14,157 bases of DNA from JAEUIT01 sp034439815 (GTDB lineage Bacteria > Planctomycetota > Phycisphaerae > Phycisphaerales > SM1A02). Below, piece after piece: positions 7,487 to 14,128 of this stretch (the stretch's first letter is position 1; every line of letters starts with the position of its first letter). The stretch lies in assembly GCA_034439815.1 (NCBI GenBank), contig JAWXBD010000197.1:1-14157 (forward strand). The letters run 5' to 3'. The notes beneath the pieces were generated by a model that did not search any database, had not been told where the DNA came from, and worked only from the letters and a program-made list of their open reading frames with translations. The position numbers and the translations under genes were made by a program.

Positions 7487-7645
7487 GGGCGGCGACCTGA
7501 GGGAACTGCGGTGGCTCGCGACGCGCACCCGCGCCAAAGCGAGCGCCGAAGCAGAGTGTGCGTTGTATCGGTTATCGGCGGCGGTTGGCTTTCGACATCC
7601 TAAGGAATCGGACGAGGAAGCGATTCGCGGAGCGACGGGCGGCGG

Positions 7646-7667
7646 CCCGAATCCCGCCCGAATCCCG
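7646..7667 (+). repeat. Perfect 11-bp tandem repeat ahead of ispF
   Basis: CCCGAATCCCG occurs twice back to back (7646-7656 and 7657-7667), one helical turn apart, ending 20 bases before the TAGAGT box. It is in the right place for an activator site or an upstream promoter element, but only the repeat itself is seen. The rest of the 7487-7701 gap holds no gene; an imperfect hairpin spans 7514-7544 (GCTCGC...GCGAGC with an inner GCGC/GCGC pair). Confidence 0.5.
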
Positions 7668-7687
7668 CACCGGCGCTGGCTCCCCGT

Positions 7688-7693
7688 TAGAGT
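7688..7693 (+). promoter_or_regulatory. Candidate -10 box TAGAGT for ispF
   Basis: TAGAGT (TAnnnT) ends eight bases before the ATG at 7702, and no Shine-Dalgarno precedes that ATG. This fits a transcript starting at or very near the start codon. Confidence 0.4.
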
Positions 7694-7701
7694 GTCGGCC
7701 C

Positions 7702-8211
7702 ATGCCCCAGCCCGCCATGAGGATCGGCCATGGCTATGACCTCCATCGCCTCGAACCACCGGCGCCTCAGGGCCCAGGTCGACCGTTCATCCTGGCCGGC
7801 GTGCTGTTCGAACACCCGGTAGGGCCCGTCGGCCACTCGGATGGTGACGCGGTCTATCACGCCGTCACGGACGCGATTCTGGGCGCGATGGGGCAGCCCG
7901 ACATCGGTCAGCTGTTCCCCGACAACGACCCGCGCTGGGAGGGGCACGATTCGCGAGCGTTTCTACTGGAAGCGGCGCGACGACTCGTCAGCACAGGCTG
8001 GGTGATCCTGAACCTCGACATCACTGTCATCTGCGAGCGTCCGAAGCTGAGCCCGTGCAAGGGTCAAATGATTGCGAACATCGCGATGGCGCTCGCCATC
8101 GAGCCCTCGCAGGTCAATCTCAAAGGGAAGACGCACGAGAAGGTGGATGCGGTGGGTGAGGGGCGAGCGATCGAGGTGCACGTCGTCACGCTCATCGCAC
8201 GAGCGCCGTGA
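7702..8211 (+). CDS. ispF: 2-C-methyl-D-erythritol 2,4-cyclodiphosphate synthase
   Basis: IspF closes CDP-ME 2-phosphate into MEcPP, releasing CMP, in the MEP route to isoprenoids. The 169-residue product has GHGYDLHRL with metal ligands D13 and H15, the GHSDGDAVYH segment with H53 as the third zinc ligand, the LFPDNDP loop, NLDITVICERPKLSP, and the C-terminal KGKTHEKVDAVGEGRAIEVH, which corresponds to the usual KATTTEkLGftGrgEGIA. The C-terminal motif is diverged (T-H-E in place of T-T-E) but keeps Thr and Glu. The start could also be the ATG at 7717 (MRIGHGY), which matches the usual IspF N-terminus more closely; 7702 is preferred because of its spacing from the TAGAGT box. It is first of a run of five co-directional genes; the gap to the next is 133 bases, so the others may have their own promoter. 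Confidence 0.95.
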   Translation: MPQPAMRIGHGYDLHRLEPPAPQGPGRPFILAGVLFEHPVGPVGHSDGDAVYHAVTDAILGAMGQPDIGQLFPDNDPRWEGHDSRAFLLEAARRLVSTGWVILNLDITVICERPKLSPCKGQMIANIAMALAIEPSQVNLKGKTHEKVDAVGEGRAIEVHVVTLIARAP

Positions 8212-8256
8212 ACGATGCCGGATTGCCGACACATCGGGAGGGTTGCATCGGTCGGA

Positions 8257-8262
8257 TACGCT
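8257..8262 (+). promoter_or_regulatory. Candidate -10 box TACGCT ahead of the P-loop/NDT-like gene
   Basis: TACGCT in the 133-base gap 8212-8344 would start a transcript near 8269 with a leader of about 75 bases that contains the AAGGA ribosome-binding site. No -35 match is clear, so this is a weak call. Confidence 0.25.
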
Positions 8263-8344
8263 AGCTGGCCGTCATGGCATGTCCGCGACTGTGCGCGGGC
8301 GATGCAGTTTTGCGCGACAGGTGTCAACCAAGGATCAAAGATCG

Positions 8345-9478
8345 ATGCGAGCGGTGGTCACCGGCCAGATTGGTGTTGACAAGAAGCCCTACCTCAAAGC
8401 GGTCGCCGATCTGGCGGGCGCGCGGGGCGAGAAAATCGAGGTTCTCCATCTTGGCGACATGATGTACCGCGAGGCACCGGATATCCGGCCCGGACGGATT
8501 CTCGACTTGCCGCTCTCCCGATTGACCACGCTGCGCCGCGCCGCCTTCCGTGACATCATCAACGGGACGACACCTGCCTCCGCGCACCCGAATGTCATTC
8601 TCAATACGCACGCGACATTTCGTTGGCGTCACGGACTCTTCCCGGCGTTCGACTTCGATCTTATGAAGAATTTCGAGCCGGACATGTTCATCTGTCTCGT
8701 CGACAACGTTGAGATGGTGCATCATCGTCTCCATCAAGAACACGATATCGATGCGACGCTGAAGGACTGCATGGTGTGGCGCGAAGAGGAGATTCTTGCG
8801 ACGGAACTGCTCGCTGATGCGCTCGGTTGTCGCAATCAGTTTTATGTGCTGAGCCGAGGCCGGCTCGCCGACACGGTCGAGACCGCCCTGCGCCTGATCA
8901 CGCGTCCGGACATGAAAAAGGTGTATCCATCGTTTCCGATGAGTCACGTGATGGACATGCCCGATGTGCTCGCAGAGATCGACGATTTTCGCCGACAGCT
9001 CGCGAAACACTTCATCGCGTTTGATCCCGGTGATGTCGACGAGAAACTGCTGCTGGATCGGGCGCTGGCAGCGGCGCGCGACGGCGAGGACCGCATCGAT
9101 GTCACACCGCACAGTTTCGGCGGCCGCGCCGGCGGTCTGAAGCTGCGCGTCTCCGTGCGCGAAGTGCTGGACATCGCCGGCGACATCGACGGCCAGATTT
9201 ACATGCGCGACTTCAAGCTCGTCGACCAGAGTGACATGATCGTTTCGCTGATTCCCGAGCTGCCGGGCGGCGTGCCCGGACTCTCCAGCGGCGTGGAACG
9301 TGAACTGCATCACGCGTTCGAGCACACCAAAGAGGTGTACGTCGTGTGGAAGCCGAAGAAGAACCCGAGTCCGTTCATTACCGAAACGGCCACGAGGATT
9401 TTCGCAACTGTGGACGAAGCTCTGAAGTATTTTGACAGCAAGGGCTGGTTTCCGCAGCGCGATCTCTTCGGCAACTAA
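8345..9478 (+). CDS. Adenylate-kinase-like P-loop protein with C-terminal nucleoside-deoxyribosyltransferase-like domain
   Basis: The product is 377 residues. The ATG at 8345 is chosen because AAGGA lies about ten bases upstream and the P-loop region starts at once; the frame is open upstream to 8072, inside ispF. The N-terminal 190 or so residues look like the archaeal-type adenylate kinase/P-loop kinase fold: VVTGQIGVDKK near the start, LHLGDMMYREAPD, NTHATFRWRHGLFPAF in the place of the archaeal THATI motif, then PDMFICLVDN and HHRL. The P-loop GQIGVDKK keeps the Lys (K13) but has Asp for the last Gly and Lys14 for the Ser/Thr that binds magnesium. The C-terminal part (about 295-377; RDFKLVDQSDMIVSLIPELP, then SSGVERELHHAF and EVYVVWKP) resembles the NDT family, with the SxGxxxEL pattern near its active-site Glu. 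A role in nucleotide metabolism is inference. truA starts 30 bases downstream, so co-transcription is likely. Confidence 0.75.
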   Translation: MRAVVTGQIGVDKKPYLKAVADLAGARGEKIEVLHLGDMMYREAPDIRPGRILDLPLSRLTTLRRAAFRDIINGTTPASAHPNVILNTHATFRWRHGLFPAFDFDLMKNFEPDMFICLVDNVEMVHHRLHQEHDIDATLKDCMVWREEEILATELLADALGCRNQFYVLSRGRLADTVETALRLITRPDMKKVYPSFPMSHVMDMPDVLAEIDDFRRQLAKHFIAFDPGDVDEKLLLDRALAAARDGEDRIDVTPHSFGGRAGGLKLRVSVREVLDIAGDIDGQIYMRDFKLVDQSDMIVSLIPELPGGVPGLSSGVERELHHAFEHTKEVYVVWKPKKNPSPFITETATRIFATVDEALKYFDSKGWFPQRDLFGN

Positions 9479-9508
9479 CGCTGTCAACGCGTTCTGACGA
9501 TCGCATCA

Positions 9509-10303
9509 ATGCCCCGCTTTCGCATGCTCGTCGCGTACGACGGCACCGACTTCCATGGATGGCAGCGGCAGGAACCGCCTGAACGCGAGCCGTTGCGCAC
9601 CGTGCAGGGTGTCCTCGACATCGCAGCGCGCGAAGCGCTGCGCGCACCCGTGACTGTGATCGGGGCGAGTCGCACGGATGCCGGAGTTCATGCCGTTGGC
9701 CAGGTGGCATCGTTCATGACAGAGACGCGCATCCCTGTTGATCGTGTCTGCATGGCGATCACCTCGCGACTGCCCCCGGATGTTCAGGTGTCGAATGCGA
9801 GGATCGTTCGGGACGATTTCGATCCCATCAGTGACGCGCTGAGCAAGTCGTACCGCTACACCATTTGCATTCCCGCAGAGGGGAGAACAGTCCCGGCGAT
9901 TTTCGACCGGCGGTTCGTGTACTGGCAGTTCCTCAAGCTCGACGTCGGCCGGATGCACGACGCAGCGCAACGGCTTGTCGGCGAGCACGACTTCGCCGCG
10001 TTTGCACACGCAGCGCATGGCAAAGAGTCGACGGTGCGCCGCATCCATCAGTGCTCGGTCACCTCACCGTCTCCGGGGCGGATCCATATCGATGTCGCGG
10101 GCGGTGGCTTTCTTTACAACATGGTGCGGATCATTGCGGGGACCCTGCTCGACGTCGGACGAGGTCGCATGACGCCCGCTGGGCTTGGCGAGGCGATTCC
10201 GTCGCTGGATCGGCGGCGTACAGGCCAGACCCTGCCTCCGCATGGGCTTTGTCTGCGCTGGATCCACTATGGGGGTCGCGATCAACTCGATCTGGACGTA
10301 TAG
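9509..10303 (+). CDS. truA: tRNA pseudouridine(38-40) synthase TruA
   Basis: TruA converts uridines 38-40 of the tRNA anticodon stem-loop to pseudouridine. The 264-residue product has the family landmarks: VAYDGTDFHGWQRQ at residues 8-21, the active-site motif GASRTDAGVHA with catalytic D57, SKSYRYTI, HDFAAFAH, and the C-terminal GGGFLYNMVRIIAGTLLDVGRG. The length matches the usual 245-270 residues. The start is the ATG at 9509; no good Shine-Dalgarno is visible, so translation may be coupled to the preceding gene, which ends 30 bases upstream. A 50-base gap leads to the next gene. Confidence 0.96.
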   Translation: MPRFRMLVAYDGTDFHGWQRQEPPEREPLRTVQGVLDIAAREALRAPVTVIGASRTDAGVHAVGQVASFMTETRIPVDRVCMAITSRLPPDVQVSNARIVRDDFDPISDALSKSYRYTICIPAEGRTVPAIFDRRFVYWQFLKLDVGRMHDAAQRLVGEHDFAAFAHAAHGKESTVRRIHQCSVTSPSPGRIHIDVAGGGFLYNMVRIIAGTLLDVGRGRMTPAGLGEAIPSLDRRRTGQTLPPHGLCLRWIHYGGRDQLDLDV

Positions 10304-10340
10304 ATGATTGAGTGTCCGTCGCGATGGCGCGCTGGACCGC

Positions 10341-10346
10341 GGAGGT
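10341..10346 (+). promoter_or_regulatory. Shine-Dalgarno GGAGGT that fixes the start of the exported protein
   Basis: GGAGGT stands seven bases before the ATG at 10354. It rules out the longer candidates GTG 10312 and ATG 10324, which lack a comparable site. Confidence 0.8.
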
Positions 10347-10353
10347 CGAACGA

Positions 10354-12729
10354 ATGGATCCTTGGCCGGCCCGAAGGGCCTTGCTCGCCACGCTGATACG
10401 CCTGTCCGTGAAAGCGGCGCCACTGGCTGCGTCGCTGGTCATTGCATTCACTGCACTTCTCCCGCGAGCGGCGCACAGCCAGACGCTGCAACTGGATCCG
10501 GCGCCGCCCCCGCCCGCGCTGAACGCCGAGAGCGCGACTCGCCGCGTGGCAACGCTGCTTCGCGAGGAGCTCGATGATCTGAATGCGCACGCGACTTTGC
10601 ACGGAGCGTCCAACAAGCCAGATACTCCAGAAGCAGCAGTGTGGGCAGCGCGTGCTGCGTTGCGGCGACTCGCGTTTGAGCTGCTCATCCGTGCCGCCGC
10701 CGCGACCGATCCGGAGCAGGCAAGCGCGAGCGACACGCTCGCAATGCAAGGGTTTCGATGCGCCGACAGTCGTCGGCGCGTTGATGTGCGGCTCGAGCGA
10801 TTTCTGCAGGGAATTGGTGCCACTGAAGTCGATGCGCTGACAGAAGAACCGCGCACTCTGAGCGTGCGTGAACGGGATCGCGTGCGACGGCTGCTGCTCC
10901 GGTTCGCCGAAGTTGCACCGAAGGCATTGGCAACGATCAACTACTCGGACATCGTCCAGATCGACGCGGGCATCGCCGTCGCGGTGGGTCCTCTGGTCGA
11001 CGCGCTCGCGATCCTTAGCGGGCTGCCAACGGGCGAGGAAGCTGCCGGGGCCGGCCTCGGAACTGGTTGGCCCACCACCATGGCGCTTTCCAACGCCGGC
11101 GCGCTGGCGGGCAAGGCGAAAGCTGATCCTGAACGAGCGCGTTCCGCGGAAGCCGATTTTGCGGTGATGGACCCGTGCTCCGACGAATCACTCGCGAGCG
11201 CTGGAGCGCAGACCCGGGAAGCCGCTCGATCGCACTGCGCCGTCGCCGGATCCGATGATTCGCAACCTTCCGATCGGTTGCGCGCCGCCGTGGCGCTGTC
11301 CGTGATGGGCGAGACGGCGGCACTCCTCTCGACCGCCGAGCGCTCGATCGTGGACGAGACGGCGGCGAAACTCTTGCGCGGCGAAGGATCGGTCGCACTT
11401 GCTGCTACGCAGACGGAACTGCTGCACGAGTGGCACAAGCTCACGGACGTGACGAAAGCGGGCGACGGGCGCACGTCCCAGCGCACGGAGCTGGATCAGG
11501 CCATACGACTCGTGCTGTTTCCGACACAGGAAGCCGTGGCGTTCGCCGATGATTCTGCAGCATTCGCCCGTCTGGGACGTCGCATCATCGAGTCGATCGA
11601 GCTTGCCATCATTGCCCGCGCTCACGACAGCTCGAGTGTGCTGCCGAAGGAGTTTCGCCCGCAGCTCAAGGACTTTCTGCGGGCGTACGAACGCGCGGAA
11701 GCAGGCGCGTGGTCCAGGTTCGCGGAGATGCTTGCCGATGAGGAATCACTCTCGAACCCGGAGTTTGTCGGGCTCGTCACGGCGCAGCGCCAGGCAGTCG
11801 TCGACCTCGGACGGCTGGCGAGGGCGCAGCGGATCATCGACGCCGTCGGCGGAACGCGGCCACAGGCGGTGCGCGGGCTGACGACGCGGATGAAAACCAT
11901 GCTGCGCTGGCTGCTCGATCCGACGCGCCGCAGCGACGGGATCGTCGCGTATGACGCACTCGCGCTGCAGATCGAACTCTTTGCTCCGCTTCCCTTCGAG
12001 ACAGAGCTTCGACGTGAGACGCCGGAAGTGATCGCCTTTACGAGCGGCGAGCCACGCAAGCTTGCAGAAGTCATTGACCTCACGAGAGCGGAATGGGCTG
12101 ATGCCTGGAGCGCCGGGAACGGAAACGGGCCTGCGGCGCAGCGCATGTATCGATTGTTTCGCGTGATGCGGGCGATGGAGGATGTGACGCGCGGCAACGG
12201 ACCTGAGGACGGCGATGCTGCAGCGGCGCTGTCGCGGTGGGGAGGATTTCACGTGGCGAAAGCGGCGCTGGCCCCGGCGCTGCTTGACATCGAAACCATG
12301 ATGAAGCTCGCTGTGGCAGCAGCAGTCGACCGCGATGACGCGCGGCTCGAGCGCGAAATCACGCGCATCGAGCGGGATACGCCACTCGCGCAACTTGTCG
12401 GTCGCCTTGCGGCCGATCTCCGCGCCTGGCTTGCAACGCGTCCGGGCGATGCAGTCGGCGCTCTCGCGGCAATGCGAGAGGGGCCGACGTCGGACGCTTG
12501 GGGATTGAGCTTACGGATTCGTCTCGCAGCCATCGCTCGATACGCGCGCGAACTGGACGATGCGCGCCGAGGCAATCGCGACCCCGATGAAAAGGCATTG
12601 CTGGCGTACCTCTCGCGGCTCGCAGGTTCGCTGCTCGAGTCCCTCGGTGCGGAGCGCTCGCCATTGCCGCCCCTCGCAGATCTCGGTGCCGAATCCGCTG
12701 TACCAAGCGGACGGCGGCGCGGGTCGTGA
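10354..12729 (+). CDS. Large exported protein of unknown function, alpha-helical
   Basis: The product is 791 residues. The N-terminus has basic residues (ARR), a hydrophobic stretch (about 21-36, AAPLAASLVIAFTALL) and a likely cleavage after AHS (residue 42), giving a mature protein starting QTLQLDPAPPPP. The mature part is rich in Ala, Arg, Leu and Glu, with only three Cys that I can see, and reads as almost continuous amphipathic helix, as in a helical solenoid. I recognise no catalytic motif and no named family. There is no dockerin-like tail, unlike the secreted proteins at the left of the window, so it is probably periplasmic. It lies between truA (50 bases before) and the BshB1-like gene (15 bases after), in the same direction, but these neighbours give no hint of function. 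The start is set by GGAGGT at 10341. Confidence 0.8.
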   Translation: MDPWPARRALLATLIRLSVKAAPLAASLVIAFTALLPRAAHSQTLQLDPAPPPPALNAESATRRVATLLREELDDLNAHATLHGASNKPDTPEAAVWAARAALRRLAFELLIRAAAATDPEQASASDTLAMQGFRCADSRRRVDVRLERFLQGIGATEVDALTEEPRTLSVRERDRVRRLLLRFAEVAPKALATINYSDIVQIDAGIAVAVGPLVDALAILSGLPTGEEAAGAGLGTGWPTTMALSNAGALAGKAKADPERARSAEADFAVMDPCSDESLASAGAQTREAARSHCAVAGSDDSQPSDRLRAAVALSVMGETAALLSTAERSIVDETAAKLLRGEGSVALAATQTELLHEWHKLTDVTKAGDGRTSQRTELDQAIRLVLFPTQEAVAFADDSAAFARLGRRIIESIELAIIARAHDSSSVLPKEFRPQLKDFLRAYERAEAGAWSRFAEMLADEESLSNPEFVGLVTAQRQAVVDLGRLARAQRIIDAVGGTRPQAVRGLTTRMKTMLRWLLDPTRRSDGIVAYDALALQIELFAPLPFETELRRETPEVIAFTSGEPRKLAEVIDLTRAEWADAWSAGNGNGPAAQRMYRLFRVMRAMEDVTRGNGPEDGDAAAALSRWGGFHVAKAALAPALLDIETMMKLAVAAAVDRDDARLEREITRIERDTPLAQLVGRLAADLRAWLATRPGDAVGALAAMREGPTSDAWGLSLRIRLAAIARYARELDDARRGNRDPDEKALLAYLSRLAGSLLESLGAERSPLPPLADLGAESAVPSGRRRGS

Positions 12730-12735
12730 TAGGCT
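12730..12735 (+). promoter_or_regulatory. Candidate -10 box TAGGCT ahead of the BshB1-like gene
   Basis: TAGGCT directly follows the stop codon of the preceding gene and ends nine bases before the ATG at 12745, which has no Shine-Dalgarno. It has the same TAnnnT-to-ATG layout as at murD and ispF, which points to a separate leaderless transcript. Read-through from the preceding gene is also possible. Confidence 0.35.
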
Positions 12736-12744
12736 GCGGGCGAT

Positions 12745-13422
12745 ATGAACATTCTTGTTGTCGGTCCGCATCCTGATGATCAGGAACTCGGCATGGGCGG
12801 GACGATCGCGAAGCTCGCTCGCGCAGGTCATGACGTACTGCTGCTCGACATGACGGACGGCGAACCTACCCCGTTCGGCTCGCCGGCGCTGCGTGCAGTG
12901 GAAGCAGCCAACGCCGCGAAGCTGCTCGGAGTACGGCGGCAGCTCTTGGGATTACCGAACAGGCGGGTGGAACACACGGTCGCGGCGCGGCATCTCGTCG
13001 CTGGAGTGATCCGCACGAATCGCACTGACATGATGTTCGTCCCGTATCCCGAAGACGCACATCCGGATCACCGGGCCGTGACCCGCATCGCGGAGGACGC
13101 GCGGTTCGATGCGAAACTGACCAAGATCGATCTCCCCGGCGAGCCGCGGTATCCAAAGTGGCTCTTCCACTACTGGTGCACACATCTCCGCATCGTGCCG
13201 CAGCCAAGCTTTCTCATCGACACGTCCGATTGCACCGGCGTCAAGCGCGATGCCATCCTCGCGTACCGCTCACAGTTTGTGGACAATCCGAACTCCAACC
13301 AAGTGCCCGAGTGGATCGCGGCGGCCGACCGCTTCATGGGAAGCCGCATTGGAACCCAGGCTGCTGAGCCGTTTTTCGCGCGAGAACCGATCGGCCTCAG
13401 CGATATCGCCTGTCTCGTGTGA
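12745..13422 (+). CDS. bshB1: LmbE/PIG-L family deacetylase, BshB1-like
   Basis: The 225-residue product has the zinc motif GPHPDDQELGMGGTIAKLA (H9 and D12 as ligands, D11 as probable base) and EDAHPDHRAV with H109 as the third ligand. The rest follows the bacillithiol enzyme BshB1 throughout: LDMTDGEPTPFGS, R..EA..AAKLLG, LGLPNR, VPYPEDAHPDH, the second-half segment PSFLIDTSD, AYRSQF, and a closing FMGSRIG...AEPFFAREPIGLSD. In bacteria with bacillithiol this enzyme removes the acetyl group from GlcNAc-malate, after BshA and before BshC. Neither partner gene is in the window, so another sugar deacetylase of the same family remains possible. The start ATG has no Shine-Dalgarno; TAGGCT lies nine bases upstream. 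The stop codon overlaps an AGGAGG sequence that precedes a 47-codon ORF. Confidence 0.88.
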   Translation: MNILVVGPHPDDQELGMGGTIAKLARAGHDVLLLDMTDGEPTPFGSPALRAVEAANAAKLLGVRRQLLGLPNRRVEHTVAARHLVAGVIRTNRTDMMFVPYPEDAHPDHRAVTRIAEDARFDAKLTKIDLPGEPRYPKWLFHYWCTHLRIVPQPSFLIDTSDCTGVKRDAILAYRSQFVDNPNSNQVPEWIAAADRFMGSRIGTQAAEPFFAREPIGLSDIACLV

Positions 13423-13437
13423 GGAGGACGCGACACG

Positions 13438-13581
13438 ATGCCGCGCGCTGGCCCGTACCTGAAGCGAGCGCTGGCTGGCTGCCAGAACACCGTCACCGCA
13501 GGCGCGGACCGTCCAGTCAACGAGGCCACAGCAAATGTGGGCCGCCGCGAACTCGGCGCCGTCCCCGCGCTCTCCCCGTGA
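13438..13581 (+). CDS. Possible 47-residue peptide coupled to the BshB1-like gene
   Basis: The ATG at 13438 is preceded by AGGAGG (13422-13427, overlapping the TGA of the upstream gene) with a 10-base spacer, a layout suited to translational coupling. The peptide begins MPRAGPYLKRALAGCQ and ends VPALSP; it has one Cys and no membrane segment or recognisable domain. The spacing is slightly long and the composition is neutral, so this may be chance. It is reported because the ribosome-binding site is the strongest in the right third of the window. Confidence 0.25.
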   Translation: MPRAGPYLKRALAGCQNTVTAGADRPVNEATANVGRRELGAVPALSP

Positions 13582-14020
13582 CCTACTTGCGCCGACGACC
13601 GGTCGACGGCGTTCTGACCGATCGAACGCTCGAAGCGCTCGGACGGCACCTGTTCGGCCAGCTCGCTGCGGCAATGGGAGTCGGCTACAGCAAACGTGTC
13701 TCTCGGGACGGTCTACGTTGGGGAATCGAAACGATGCAGTGCGAAAGGCCCCCTCACAGCAGACGGCGACGGGAACGGGCACGAATTGGCAAAGGCCGCG
13801 AGAGAGCCAGCTCCGCAGACCCTTGGCCAGCTGGCAGGATGAACTCAAGAAGTCGCACAAAACTGAAAGGGCCCGAAACCGCCGATCGATTGAACCGGAC
13901 CGCTAGACTAGTCGAACTGTTGGATCTGCTCGTAGTGCTGTATCTGGCGCGAGCGACGAACTCCCACCGTTGGTCTCGTAGGCTCCCTCACACTTCGCTG
14001 CTCCGCGGCCCACCCGCTAC

Positions 14021-14052
14021 CCAGCGTCCCTGCTCCCCAGCGTCCCTGCTCC
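14021..14052. repeat. Perfect 16-bp tandem duplication
   Basis: CCAGCGTCCCTGCTCC occurs twice with no gap (14021-14036 and 14037-14052) in a C+T-rich, G-poor stretch. A related, diverged piece (TTCGCTGCTCC) lies just upstream near 13995. Confidence 0.8.
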
Positions 14053-14128
14053 GCCGCTTGCAATGTTCTCCTTTTCTTGATCCGACTCCAGGCATGGATC
14101 TGCTCCACCTCGTCTCCATTTCAGATGC

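Noticed and set aside
8324..9487. 387-codon open frame on the minus strand covering the whole P-loop/NDT-like gene
   Set aside because: It is an antisense shadow: the plus frame has recognisable motifs and a ribosome-binding site, and the minus translation is His/Arg/Val-rich with no family signal.
10131..10940. 269-codon minus-strand frame over truA and the exported protein
   Set aside because: Ser/Ala/Arg-rich shadow of high-GC coding sequence that crosses two well-supported plus-strand genes.
13827..13835. 10-bp palindrome GCCAGCTGGC near 13826 as a terminator or operator
   Set aside because: It has no loop, no T tract and no gene close enough to regulate; short palindromes like this are common by chance.
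13887..13940. Resemblance of RTARLVELLDLL to the first helix of HTH_11/WYL-type regulators
   Set aside because: The residues after it do not continue as a helix-turn-helix in any frame, so the match is too short to use.
13908..14108. 66-codon minus-strand ORF (starting at a GTG at 14108)
   Set aside because: It has an in-frame stop just upstream, no ribosome-binding site, and encodes the tandem repeats as low-complexity sequence.
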